A DNA stretch of 64,000 nt from Streptomyces sp. CB02261 (GTDB lineage Bacteria; Actinomycetota; Actinomycetes; Streptomycetales; Streptomycetaceae), in NCBI RefSeq assembly GCF_001905665.1, contig NZ_LIVX01000009.1, positions 293,201 to 357,200 of the forward strand, read 5' to 3'. A model generated the notes under the pieces. That model was given only the letters and a program-made list of their open reading frames with translations. It was not told where the DNA came from and made no database searches. A program made the translations under genes and the position numbers. This document shows positions 49,509 to 58,147 of this stretch, piece after piece; the stretch's first letter is position 1; each line of letters begins with the position of its first letter.

Positions 49509-50491
49509 AGTGCTCGCTCCCCCATAAGACCGGCCGCACCCTTGGCGAGCATCTCGTCCGCGAGTTCGCGTCCGAGCGCCATGGCCTCGTCGTGCGAGGT
49601 GGGTACGGGTCCGGTGGTGGACAGCTGCACCAGCGTCGAGCCGTCGGTGGTGCCGACGACGCCGCGCAGGCGCATTTCGGTGACAACCTGCCCGTGACCG
49701 GGGTCGTCGGCCAGCAGGTCGGCCAGCGCACCCACGGGTGCGGAGCAGCCGGCCTCCAGGGCGGCGAGCAGGGATCGTTCGGCGGTCACGGCGGCCCGCG
49801 TGCGCGGGTCGTCGAGGGCGCCGAGCGCGGCGACGAGGTCGGCGTTCGACGCCGCGCACTCGATCGCCAGGGCCCCCTGGCCGGGGGCGGGCAGGACGGA
49901 GTCGACCGACAGGTGGTCGAGCGACAGGGAGCCGGTGAGCTCCCCCGTACCGCCGATGCGGTTGAGGCCGGCCGCGGCGAGGACCACCGCGTCCAGTTCC
50001 CCGCTGCGCACGTAGCCGATCCGGGTGTCGATGTTCCCCCGGATCGGGACGCAGGTGATCTCCAGGCCGTGGCTGCGCGCGTAGGCGTGCAGCTGGGCCG
50101 TGCGTCGCGGCGAGCCGGTGCCGATCCGGGCGCCCTGGGGCAGCCGGTCCAGCGTGAGGCCGTCGCGGGCGATCAGGACGTCGCGCGGGTCCTCGCGCTC
50201 CGGGATCGCGGCCAGCACCAGGTCGGGGTGCTGGGTGGTCGGCAGGTCCTTCAGGGAGTGGACGGCGAAGTCCACCTCGTCGGCGAGCAGCGCGTCGCGC
50301 AGGGCGGCGACGAAGACGCCGGTGCCGCCGATCTGCGCGAGGTGCTCGCGGGAGACGTCCCCGTACGTGGTGATCTCCACGAGCTCGACGGGCCGGCCGG
50401 TCAGCTGCCGGACGGCGTCGGCCACGTGCCCGGACTGGGCCATGGCGAGCTTGCTGCGCCTGGTCCCGAGCCTCAGTGCCCTCTCGGTCAT
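49505..50491 (-). CDS. hemC: Hydroxymethylbilane synthase HemC
   Basis: A 328-residue porphobilinogen deaminase that polymerises four porphobilinogens. The N-terminal LRLGTRRSKLAMAQSGHVAD, the aspartate loop AVHSLKDLPT and GTGSPRRTAQL are diagnostic. The dipyrromethane cofactor cysteine is in LLAALEAGCSAPVGAL, near residue 250. It starts within the hemA stop (ATGA, 50488-50491) and its own stop overlaps the hemD start, so the whole operon is translationally coupled. Confidence 0.95.
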   Translation of the reverse strand: MTERALRLGTRRSKLAMAQSGHVADAVRQLTGRPVELVEITTYGDVSREHLAQIGGTGVFVAALRDALLADEVDFAVHSLKDLPTTQHPDLVLAAIPEREDPRDVLIARDGLTLDRLPQGARIGTGSPRRTAQLHAYARSHGLEITCVPIRGNIDTRIGYVRSGELDAVVLAAAGLNRIGGTGELTGSLSLDHLSVDSVLPAPGQGALAIECAASNADLVAALGALDDPRTRAAVTAERSLLAALEAGCSAPVGALADLLADDPGHGQVVTEMRLRGVVGTTDGSTLVQLSTTGPVPTSHDEAMALGRELADEMLAKGAAGLMGERAL

Positions 50492-51843
50492 ACTCGCCCT
50501 CGGTTCTTGACGTCGGCGTCATTCAGGTCGGCCCGGCTGACAGCAGCCACCGTCTCCGGGTCGAGGTCGAAGAGTGTCCGCAGCGCGTCCGCGTACCCGG
50601 CGCCGCCGGGCTCGCTGGCCAGCTGCTTGACCCGCACGGTCGGCGCGTGCAGGAGCTTGTCGACGACGCGGCGCACGGTCTGGGTGATCTCGGCGCGCTG
50701 CTTGTCGTCGAGGCCGGGCAGCCGGCCCTCGAGCCGGGCGACCTCGTTCGCCACCACGTCGGCGGCCATGGTGCGCAGGGCGACGACGGTGGGGGTGATG
50801 TGGGCGGCGCGCTGGGCGGCGCCGAAGGCGGCGACCTCGTCGGAGACGATGCCGCGCACCAGGTCGACGTCGGCGGCCATGGGGGCGTCGGCGGAGGCCT
50901 CGGCGAGCGACTCGATGTCGACGAGCCGGACGCCGGGGACGCGGTGTGCGGCGGCGTCGATGTCGCGGGGCATGGCGAGGTCGAGGAGGGCGAGCGGGGT
51001 GCGCCGGCCCTGTACCGCGGTCTCGACGCCGTCGCCGGTGAGGACGAGCCCGGTGGCGCCGGTGCAGGAGACGACGACGTCTGCACGTGTCAGTTCGTCG
51101 CCGACGGCAACCATTTCGACCGCGTGGGCGGCCACCCCCGTGCCACCGGGCTCGCTCAGGATCTGGGCGAGTCGCTCGGCGCGGGCCAGGGTGCGGTTGG
51201 CGATGACGATCTCGGCGACGCCGGCCCGCGCGAGGGTGGCGGCGGCGAGCGAGGACATCGAGCCCGCTCCGATGACGAGCGCCTTCTTGCCCTTGGCCCA
51301 GGTGTCGACGTCGGTCCCGTCGGCGAGCTGCTCGAGCCCGAAGGTGACGAGCGACTGTCCGGCCCGGTCGATGCCGGTCTCGCTGTGGGCGCGCTTGCCG
51401 ACCCGCAGGGCCTGCTGGAACAGGTCGTTGAGGAGGCGGCCGGCGGTGTGCAGTTCCTGGCCGAGGGCGAGGGCGTCCTTGATCTGGCCGAGGATCTGGC
51501 CCTCGCCGACGACCATGGAGTCGAGCCCGCAGGCCACCGAGAAGAGGTGGTGGACGGCCCGGTCCTCGTAGTGCACGTAGAGATAGGGAGTGAGCTCGTC
51601 CAGGCCGACGCCGCTGTGCTGCGCGAGGAGGGTGGACAGCTCGGCGACGCCCGCGTGGAACTTGTCCACGTCGGCGTAGAGCTCGATGCGGTTGCAGGTG
51701 GCGAGGACGGTGCCCTCGGCGGCCGGTTCGGCGGCGAGGGTGTCCTGGAGGAGCTTGGCCTGGGTGTCCGCCGACAGCGCGGCCCGCTCCAGGATGGAGA
51801 CCGGGGCGCTGCGGTGGCTGAGGCCGACGACGAGGAGGCTCAT
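50488..51843 (-). CDS. hemA: Glutamyl-tRNA reductase HemA
   Basis: A 451-residue glutamyl-tRNA reductase, the first committed enzyme of C5-pathway tetrapyrrole synthesis. The N-terminal SLLVVGLSHRSAPVSILERAAL and the catalytic Cys50 in ATCNRIELYADV are present, with an NADPH motif in ALVIGAGSMSSLAAATLA. The product goes to HemL. ATG 51843 overlaps the rex stop (ATGA). Coupling to rex lets tetrapyrrole synthesis respond to redox state. Confidence 0.95.
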   Translation of the reverse strand: MSLLVVGLSHRSAPVSILERAALSADTQAKLLQDTLAAEPAAEGTVLATCNRIELYADVDKFHAGVAELSTLLAQHSGVGLDELTPYLYVHYEDRAVHHLFSVACGLDSMVVGEGQILGQIKDALALGQELHTAGRLLNDLFQQALRVGKRAHSETGIDRAGQSLVTFGLEQLADGTDVDTWAKGKKALVIGAGSMSSLAAATLARAGVAEIVIANRTLARAERLAQILSEPGGTGVAAHAVEMVAVGDELTRADVVVSCTGATGLVLTGDGVETAVQGRRTPLALLDLAMPRDIDAAAHRVPGVRLVDIESLAEASADAPMAADVDLVRGIVSDEVAAFGAAQRAAHITPTVVALRTMAADVVANEVARLEGRLPGLDDKQRAEITQTVRRVVDKLLHAPTVRVKQLASEPGGAGYADALRTLFDLDPETVAAVSRADLNDADVKNRGRV

Positions 51844-52637
51844 GCCGGCATCACGGCGGGGACGTCCCCGTCGGGTCCCTTGCGGCCGGCGCCCGTGGTG
51901 CCACGGGGGGCCGGGGGTACGGCGGCCACGGCGGCCTCCGCGTCGGCGTCCGTGTCGGCCTCGGCGTTCGACTCCTCGCCGGCCTTGCGCTGCTCGTGGA
52001 AGGCGAGGATCTGCAGCTCGATGGAGAGGTCGACCTTGCGGACGTCGACGCCGTCGGGCACGGAGAGCACGGTGGGGGCGAAGTTCAGGATGGAGGTGAC
52101 TCCGGCGGCCACGAGCCGGTCGCAGACCTGCTGGGCGACGCCGGCCGGGGTCGCGATGACGCCGATGGAGACGCCGTCCTCCTCGATGATCTTCTCGAGG
52201 TCGTCGCTGTGCTGGACGGGGATCCCGGCGACCGGCTTGCCGGTCATGGCGGGGTCGGCGTCGATCAGCGCGGCGACGCGGAAGCCACGGGAGGCGAACC
52301 CGCCGTAGCCGGCGAGGGCGGCACCGAGGTTACCGATACCGACGATGACGACCGGCCAGTCCTGGGTGAGGCCCAGCTCGCGGGAGATCTGGTAGACGAG
52401 GTACTCGACGTCGTAGCCGACCCCGCGGGTGCCGTAGGAGCCGAGGTAGCTGAAGTCCTTGCGGAGCTTCGCGGAGTTGACCCCCGCCGCTGCGGCGAGC
52501 TCTTCGGAGGAGACCGTGGGTACGGAGCGCTCCGAGAGCGCGGTGAGTGCGCGCAGATACAGCGGAAGCCGGGCGACGGTGGCCTCGGGAATTCCTCGGC
52601 TACGGGTCGCCGGTCGGTGAGTTCGGCCAGTTGCCAC
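51840..52637 (-). CDS. rex: Redox-sensing repressor Rex
   Basis: A 265-residue Rex. An N-terminal winged helix (RGIPEATVARLPLYLRALTAL, SAKLRKDFSYLGSYGTRGVGYDV) is followed by a Rossmann NAD(H)-binding domain (VVIVGIGNLGAALAG, residues 97-110). Rex releases DNA when NADH is high and controls respiratory genes. I use GTG 52637 (VATGRTHRPA), with AGGAG upstream, matching the start I recall for S. coelicolor Rex. A Rex operator lies at 52714-52731, so autoregulation is expected. The C-terminal 40 residues are low complexity. Confidence 0.96.
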   Translation of the reverse strand: MATGRTHRPATRSRGIPEATVARLPLYLRALTALSERSVPTVSSEELAAAAGVNSAKLRKDFSYLGSYGTRGVGYDVEYLVYQISRELGLTQDWPVVIVGIGNLGAALAGYGGFASRGFRVAALIDADPAMTGKPVAGIPVQHSDDLEKIIEEDGVSIGVIATPAGVAQQVCDRLVAAGVTSILNFAPTVLSVPDGVDVRKVDLSIELQILAFHEQRKAGEESNAEADTDADAEAAVAAVPPAPRGTTGAGRKGPDGDVPAVMPA

Positions 52638-52713
52638 GGTGCTCCTGCGGGATGAGCGGGGCTGCAGGCGGCCATATGTCCCAAGACCGCCCCGTCGAAT
52701 GCAGGCTATGTCT

Positions 52714-52731
52714 TTGTGAACGCGTGCACAA
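52714..52731. promoter_or_regulatory. Rex operator (ROP)
   Basis: TTGTGAACGCGTGCACAA, an imperfect palindrome with one mismatch from TTGTGAACGCGTTCACAA, lies 77 bases upstream of rex. This matches the known Rex consensus closely. It should repress rex-hemACD when NADH/NAD+ is low. Confidence 0.92.
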
Positions 52732-52910
52732 AGATGGTGTCCGTTTTGTCCGGCCAAAGTGACCGGGGTCACGCGGCTGGTTCGCATCGTCGCGGAACCG
52801 CGGAGCACGTCGACGCGTTGAGAACCCGAAGGGGGCATAACCGCACACTCTCCTCACGGCACCGCCCCCGAAAGCCAACAAAACGTCCACGATGGTAGCC
52901 CGCGTTTCGG

Positions 52911-53189
52911 TCACGCACCCAGTTCGCGACGGAGCCGCCCCGCGTCGACACGCCAGAAGGTGTGCTGCTCGCCGTCGACCAGGACGACCGGGATCTGCTC
53001 CCAGTACGCGCGATGGAGCTCCTCGTCCCGGGTGATGTCCTTCTCCTCCCAGCGTGCTCCTGTCTCCGCGCACACGGCCTCGATCACCGCACGGGCGTCG
53101 TCGCAGAGATGGCACCCCGGCTTGCCGATCAGCGTCACGGTGCGCGACCCGGCGTCCTTCTTCTTCGTCCGTCCGAACATGCCGCCCAT
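52911..53189 (-). CDS. Glutaredoxin-like protein
   Basis: A 92-residue glutaredoxin/mycoredoxin-like protein with active-site KPGCHLCDDA (Cys26, Cys29), thioredoxin-fold strand VTLIGKPG and the cis-proline segment EQIPVVLVDGEQ. Actinobacteria often use such proteins with mycothiol. The ATG at 53189 was chosen over 53180 because a GGGA site precedes it. It lies upstream of the rex control region on the same strand and may share a transcript. Confidence 0.87.
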   Translation of the reverse strand: MGGMFGRTKKKDAGSRTVTLIGKPGCHLCDDARAVIEAVCAETGARWEEKDITRDEELHRAYWEQIPVVLVDGEQHTFWRVDAGRLRRELGA

Positions 53190-53281
53190 TCTGTCCCGCT
53201 TCACAGGAGAGCCCCGCAGTGTTCACGCCGCGGCGCCGTCACAAGCCGGGAAGTCCCGAACAGACTGGCTATGCTCACCGC

Positions 53282-54235
53282 ATGGCCGCTCTGGGATGGC
53301 TCACCCCCCGTAGGCGCTCCGCCACCGCGCGCAGCGTCCTCGCAGGCGAGGCCGCTGCCGAGGCAGCGCGCAAGTCCTCGCTCCAGTTGGAACGGGAGCG
53401 GGAGGAGGCGGCGGCCACCACGGAGGCCGCGGCCCCGGCCGAGCCCGAGTTCCCGGTCGTCGGCGACGTACGGGCGGCCGCCTTCTTCGACCTCGACAAC
53501 ACCGTGATGCAGGGCGCCGCGATCTTCCACTTCGGCCGCGGCCTCTACAAGCGGAAGTTCTTCCAGCGCCGCGAGCTCGCCCGCTTCGCCTGGCAGCAGG
53601 CATGGTTCCGGCTCGCGGGCGTCGAGGACCCCGAGCACATGCAGGACGCCCGCGAGAGCGCCCTGTCCATCGTCCAGGGCCACCGCGTCTCCGAGCTGAT
53701 GTCGATCGGCGAGGAGATCTACGACGAGTACATGGCCGACCGCATCTGGCCCGGCACCCGCGGCCTGGCCCAGGCACACCTGGACGCGGGCCAGAAGGTC
53801 TGGCTGGTCACGGCCGCCCCGGTGGAGACGGCCACGATCATCGCCCGGCGCCTCGGTCTGACCGGCGCGCTCGGCACGGTCGCCGAGTCCGTCGACGGCG
53901 TCTACACCGGCAAGCTGGTCGGCGAGCCCCTGCACGGACCGGCCAAGGCCGAGGCGGTACGGGCGCTCGCCGCCGCCGAGGGCCTCGACCTGGGCCGCTG
54001 CGCCGCCTACAGCGACTCGCACAACGACATCCCGATGCTCTCGCTCGTCGGGCACCCGTACGCGATCAACCCGGACGCCAAGCTCCGCAGGCACGCCAAG
54101 GACCTGGACTGGCGGCTGCGCGACTACCGGACCGGCCGCAAGGCCGCCAAGGTCGGCATCCCCGCCGCCGCGGGCCTCGGCGCCCTGGCCGGCGGCACGG
54201 CCGCCGCGGTCGCCCTGCACCGCCGCCGCCACTGA
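53282..54235 (+). CDS. HAD-IB family phosphatase
   Basis: A 317-residue HAD-superfamily IB hydrolase. The nucleophile motif is AAFFDLDNTVMQGAAIFHFGRG; motif II is WLVTAAPVE; motifs III and IV are GPAKAEAVRALAAAEG and AYSDSHNDIPMLSLVGHPYAINPD. These resemble CicA/SerB-type phosphatases. An N-terminal Ala/Glu coiled coil and a C-terminal glycine-rich hydrophobic helix (AAGLGALAGGTAAAVAL) suggest membrane association. It is divergent from the glutaredoxin gene. Confidence 0.9.
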   Translation: MAALGWLTPRRRSATARSVLAGEAAAEAARKSSLQLEREREEAAATTEAAAPAEPEFPVVGDVRAAAFFDLDNTVMQGAAIFHFGRGLYKRKFFQRRELARFAWQQAWFRLAGVEDPEHMQDARESALSIVQGHRVSELMSIGEEIYDEYMADRIWPGTRGLAQAHLDAGQKVWLVTAAPVETATIIARRLGLTGALGTVAESVDGVYTGKLVGEPLHGPAKAEAVRALAAAEGLDLGRCAAYSDSHNDIPMLSLVGHPYAINPDAKLRRHAKDLDWRLRDYRTGRKAAKVGIPAAAGLGALAGGTAAAVALHRRRH

Positions 54236-54646
54236 GGCGGGGCCTCCCCTGCCGATACGTTTCGGCTGCGATCATCTGCGACAACCCCGGACCAGGCGTG
54301 CTCACCCGTCCGTGGTCGAACACCCCCGCACAGGTCGACCCCCAGGCATTCCGGCCTCCTTACCCCGCAACGGCCCCGATCACTCACGCGTCCCCCACTT
54401 GAGCACAACGCAACGCCGACGCAGTCACACCCGAAAGCAAACCGATCAAGAACCGGTCACGAACAGCAAGCAACTCCGACTACAAGCAGTAACAGAACCG
54501 TCGTAACCGGTGATTTGAGCAACTGGGTGTAGCGCTGCCTGTACGAAGCGTTATTCTCCTCAGACGCACAAAGGACCCCTCGCGTCGCTACGACGGGTGA
54601 ACGGTCCCGCACTGCACGTGATGGAAGCTCTGCCTCTGGGAGTCCC
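54236..54646. other. 411-bp control region upstream of bldN
   Basis: No gene is seen. The second half (54390-54560) is rich in A and has several CCGGT/AACCG-type elements (GAACCGGTCACGAACAG, GTAACCGGTGAT), consistent with a complex developmental promoter. BldD control of bldN is established in S. coelicolor, but I could not place an exact BldD consensus here by eye. Confidence 0.55.
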
Positions 54647-55432
54647 GTGTACCCACACGTCGGGGTTGACACCTCGGGCCTGGCTACGCTGCGCGCAACG
54701 GTCCTCGACCTCTTGCGCGGCTTCGTCCCCACCGCGTACGCCGGCCCTGTCCCCGCATTCGCATTCGCCGCCCCGGCACCCGCCGGCCCTTGTTATGCCC
54801 TGGCCGACGGCAGCGCCGCCGTGGGCAGACGAGGTGCCCGCTCCGGAACCTCGACCCCCGCCCGCCGTCCCACCGCCGACAGCGACAGCGCCCGCATGAT
54901 GGACCTGGTCGAGCGCGCCCAGGCCGGCGAGGCCGAGGCCTTCGGCCGCCTGTACGACCAGTACAGCGACACGGTCTACCGCTACATCTACTACCGCGTC
55001 GGCGGGAAGGCGACGGCGGAGGACCTCACCAGTGAGACGTTCCTGCGCGCCCTGCGCCGGATCTCCACCTTCACCTGGCAGGGCCGCGACTTCGGCGCCT
55101 GGCTCGTCACCATCGCCAGGAACCTGGTCGCCGACCACTTCAAGTCCAGCCGCTTCCGCCTGGAAGTCACCACGGGCGAGATGCTCGACGCCAACGAGGT
55201 CGAGCGCAGCCCCGAGGACTCCGTCCTGGAGTCCCTCTCCAACGCCGCCCTCCTCGACGCGGTCCGCCGCCTCAACCCCCAGCAGCAGGAGTGCGTGACC
55301 CTGCGCTTCCTCCAGGGCCTCTCGGTCGCCGAGACCGCCCGGGTCATGGGCAAGAACGAGGGGGCCATCAAGACCCTCCAGTACCGGGCCGTCCGCACCC
55401 TGGCCCGCCTTCTGCCGGACGACGCCCGCTGA
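54647..55432 (+). CDS. bldN: ECF sigma factor BldN with N-terminal pro-region
   Basis: A 261-residue sigma factor very similar to S. coelicolor BldN. It starts at GTG 54647 (YPHVGVDTSGLATLRATV). Residues 1-85 are a pro-like extension (Ala/Gly/Pro-rich) before the sigma region 2, which begins MMDLVERAQAGEAEAFGRLYDQYSDTVYRYIYYRVGGK. Sigma region 4 includes LNPQQQECVTLRFLQGLSVAETARVMGKNEGAIK. Known biology: BldN drives chaplin/rodlin genes and aerial growth, and is made as a precursor that is proteolytically processed. rsbN follows. Confidence 0.96.
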   Translation: MYPHVGVDTSGLATLRATVLDLLRGFVPTAYAGPVPAFAFAAPAPAGPCYALADGSAAVGRRGARSGTSTPARRPTADSDSARMMDLVERAQAGEAEAFGRLYDQYSDTVYRYIYYRVGGKATAEDLTSETFLRALRRISTFTWQGRDFGAWLVTIARNLVADHFKSSRFRLEVTTGEMLDANEVERSPEDSVLESLSNAALLDAVRRLNPQQQECVTLRFLQGLSVAETARVMGKNEGAIKTLQYRAVRTLARLLPDDAR

Positions 55433-55570
55433 CCGGTCCGCGCCCCCCACACGCGCGCCCACGCCCCGGTCGGCGGCCCCGCCCGCCCCTCCCCCCACGT
55501 CCCCACGACCCCCCGCCCAACTCACAGTCGGTGACGCCTCGATGACGCACTGGTCCGATCATCTTTCGCG

Positions 55571-55599
55571 CGTAACCCAAGTGCCGCGCCGCTCGTTGT
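55571..55599 (+). promoter_or_regulatory. Sigma-BldN-type promoter of rsbN
   Basis: CGTAAC (55571-55576) and CGTTGT (55594-55599), separated by 17 bases, match the known BldN consensus (CGTAAC, 16-17 bases, CGTTGA) at 11 of 12 positions. It lies about 130 bases upstream of the rsbN start. This would make BldN switch on its own anti-sigma factor. Confidence 0.85.
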
Positions 55600-55729
55600 G
55601 CGGGATGCAGGCTCCCTGTGGACACGCCATGTCCGCAACCACTCACTCTTTCGTGTGGATGCGCTCAAGGTGTGCAACCCTCCGGACACCCCGGGGAGTC
55701 GACCGTCATGACGAGAGGAGGTGCCGCCA

Positions 55730-56968
55730 GTGATCGCGAACGTATCGGCGCACCGGCGGGCGAACGCCTTCGCCCAGACCCTGGAGGACCGGGCGTCCGA
55801 GGGCGCGGTGGCCGAGCAGTCCGATGCCTCGGCCGAACCGGCCGAGCAGGGACGGCTGTTGGCCTTGGCGAACGGCCTCGGCGAGCTGCCGAAGCCACAG
55901 CTGGACCCCGAGGTCAAGGTGGTGCAGCGAGCCCAGCTCGTCGCCGCCATGGAAGCGATGCTCATGGAGGGCAGCGCGGCCGCGGGACCCACGGTGCCGG
56001 AGCAGCGCACCGCGAGCGGCAAGGGATCCCACCGGGCGTCCCCGCTGCGGAAACTGCGCCCCCGTTCCCGCTGGACCAAGGGCCTCGCCGCAGGCGGCCT
56101 CACGGTCGGCGTGGCGGCGGGCGCCTTCGGCGGAGTGGCCGCGGCCAGCTCCGACGCGCTCCCCGGTGACTCGCTCTACGGGCTCAAGCGAGGCATGGAA
56201 GACATCAAGCTGGGCATGGCGGACGACGACGCGGACCGCGGCGGCATCTACCTCGACCAGGCATCCACCCGACTCAGCGAGGCCCGCAGGCTCATGGAGC
56301 GGGGCCGCTCGGGCGACCTCGACCACGAGTCGCTCAGCGAGATCCGCCGCGTCCTGGGCGGAATGAAGCACGACGCGAGCGAAGGACACCGCCTGCTCCG
56401 CCAGGCGTACGAGCGGGACGGCGAGATCGCCCCGATGGCCCGGCTCAACTCCTTCGCCCAGGCCCACCGGGACACCTGGAACGGCCTCCGCGAGCGGCTG
56501 CCCGTCCAGCTGGCAGACGTCGGCAGCGAGGTGACGCACGTCTTCGACGCCATGGACGAGGACGTCGAGCCGCTCCAGTCGGTCCTTCCCCGCACCCCGG
56601 AGAAGACCACGATCGGCTCGGAGAGTCCCAGCGGCACCCCCAGCACCTCGAAGGCCCCCCAGGGGACGGACTCCCAGCGTCCGCCCTCCTCCCAGGAAGC
56701 CACGCCCACGGGCAGCCACTCCGCGCCACCGCGCACCACCGGCCCCAGCACGGGCACCAGCCCGAGCTCCGGCGGCGTCACCGGCGCACCGCAGGACGAC
56801 GGCCTCCTCGGCGGCAGCACCGGCGGACTGCTCAAGCCCTCGCCGACCGGCACGCCCGCGCCTCCCACGGGCGACCAGGGGACGCCGGACACACCGGACG
56901 TGACCCTTCCGCCCATCCTGCCGGGCCTGCTCCCAGGCCTCGGCATCGACAGCGAGGACGCTCGCTAG
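55730..56968 (+). CDS. rsbN: Anti-sigma factor RsbN (DUF5667 membrane protein)
   Basis: A 412-residue membrane anti-sigma factor for BldN. An N-terminal cytoplasmic domain (NVSAHRRANAFAQTLED) precedes one transmembrane helix near residues 118-138 (LAAGGLTVGVAAGAFGGVAA) and a DUF5667 extracytoplasmic domain (SLYGLKRGMEDIKLGMADDDADRGGIYLDQASTRLSEARRL region). The C-terminal 120 residues are Ser/Thr/Pro/Gly-rich. GTG 55730 is chosen over GTG 55721 because AGGAGG sits 8 bases upstream. Known biology: RsbN restrains BldN during aerial growth. Confidence 0.92.
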   Translation: MIANVSAHRRANAFAQTLEDRASEGAVAEQSDASAEPAEQGRLLALANGLGELPKPQLDPEVKVVQRAQLVAAMEAMLMEGSAAAGPTVPEQRTASGKGSHRASPLRKLRPRSRWTKGLAAGGLTVGVAAGAFGGVAAASSDALPGDSLYGLKRGMEDIKLGMADDDADRGGIYLDQASTRLSEARRLMERGRSGDLDHESLSEIRRVLGGMKHDASEGHRLLRQAYERDGEIAPMARLNSFAQAHRDTWNGLRERLPVQLADVGSEVTHVFDAMDEDVEPLQSVLPRTPEKTTIGSESPSGTPSTSKAPQGTDSQRPPSSQEATPTGSHSAPPRTTGPSTGTSPSSGGVTGAPQDDGLLGGSTGGLLKPSPTGTPAPPTGDQGTPDTPDVTLPPILPGLLPGLGIDSEDAR

Positions 56969-56971
56969 CAA

Positions 56972-57014
56972 GGAAGAAGGGGCGCCCCCACGGACGGGGG
57001 GCGCCCCTTCTTCC
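56972..57014. terminator. Bidirectional terminator, 18-bp stem
   Basis: GGAAGAAGGGGCGCCCCC (56972-56989) pairs with 56997-57014 across a short loop. It lies immediately after rsbN and 48 bases from the acyltransferase stop. Confidence 0.9.
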
Positions 57015-57061
57015 TGCTCCGGAACACCTTCTGGACGAACACCCTCTGGAAGAACGCCCTC

Positions 57062-58132
57062 TTAGAAGAACACCGACCGCCGCTGCACCAGCAGCTTGTA
57101 CAGCGTGTGCTGGATCTGCTCCCGCACCTGATCCGTCAGGTTGAACATCAGCATCGGGTCCTCAGCCGCCTCCGGCGCGTAGGAATCCGTCGGGATCGGC
57201 TCACCGAACTGGATCGTCCACTTCGTCGGCAGCGGCAGCGCCCCGAGCGGCCCCAGCCACGGGAAGGTCGGCGTCAGCGGGAAGTACGGGATGCCGAGCA
57301 CCCGCGCCAGCGTCCGGGCGTTCCCGATCATCGGGTATATCTCCTCCGCCCCGACGATCGAGCACGGCACGATCGGCACCCCGGCCCGCAGCGCCGTCGA
57401 GACGAACCCGCCCCGCCCAAACCGCTGGAGCTTGTACCGCTCCCCGAACGGCTTCCCGATCCCCTTGAAGCCCTCGGGCATCACCCCGACGATCTCGCCG
57501 GCGCGCAGCAGCCGCTCCGCGTCCTCGGCACAGGCCAGGGTGTGCCCCGCCTTACGGGCCAGCTCGTTGACGACAGGAAGCACGAACACCAGGTCGGCGG
57601 CGAGCAGCCGCAGGTGCCGCCCCGCCGGATGGTGGTCGTGGACGGCGACCTGCATCATCAGGCCGTCCAGCGGCAGGGTCCCCGAGTGGTTGGCGACGAT
57701 CAGGGCCCCGCCCTCGGCCGGGATGTTCTCGACGCCCTTCACCTCCACCCGGAAGTACTTCTCGTACAGCGGGCGCAGCAGCGACATCAGGACCTGGTCG
57801 GTGAGTTCCTCGTCGTAGCCGAACTCGTCGACCTCGTAGTCGCCGGTGATCCGCCGCCGGAGGAACGCGAGCCCGCCCGCGAGCCGCCGCTCCCAGCCCC
57901 TCGCCCCGGCGCCCTCGGCCCCACCCGCGGAGGAGCTCGCCCCGGCACCGTCCTCGCGGCCACCGACGTCGTCCGGCAGCCGCCGGCCCTCCGGGGCCTC
58001 CCCCGGCTCCTGGGGGCCCGCCTGAGGCCCCGGCAGGGCCCGTACGGCCGCCGCCTCGCCGTCGACGCGCCCGGGCCGCCGCCGGGCCCGTGACCGGTCG
58101 TCGTCGAACGGAATGACCTTGGCGTCCGCCAT
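57062..58132 (-). CDS. 1-acylglycerol-3-phosphate acyltransferase-like protein
   Basis: A 356-residue PlsC-fold acyltransferase. The NHSGTLPLDG motif (His149, Asp156) and GVMPEGFKGIGKPF (the PEG-type motif) are present. An acidic/low-complexity N-terminal 80 residues precede the catalytic domain. The second region FVSTALRAGVPIVPCSIVGAEE is conserved. It should transfer a fatty acyl group to a glycerolipid at the membrane, but the exact acceptor is not certain. The neighbouring epimerase gene ends 15 bases upstream. Confidence 0.86.
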   Translation of the reverse strand: MADAKVIPFDDDRSRARRRPGRVDGEAAAVRALPGPQAGPQEPGEAPEGRRLPDDVGGREDGAGASSSAGGAEGAGARGWERRLAGGLAFLRRRITGDYEVDEFGYDEELTDQVLMSLLRPLYEKYFRVEVKGVENIPAEGGALIVANHSGTLPLDGLMMQVAVHDHHPAGRHLRLLAADLVFVLPVVNELARKAGHTLACAEDAERLLRAGEIVGVMPEGFKGIGKPFGERYKLQRFGRGGFVSTALRAGVPIVPCSIVGAEEIYPMIGNARTLARVLGIPYFPLTPTFPWLGPLGALPLPTKWTIQFGEPIPTDSYAPEAAEDPMLMFNLTDQVREQIQHTLYKLLVQRRSVFF

Positions 58133-58147
58133 CGCTGTCCGGTCTCC

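Noticed and set aside
54236..54646. Exact BldD operators upstream of bldN
   Set aside because: Control by BldD is expected from known biology, but no sequence here fits the consensus at all fixed positions by eye.
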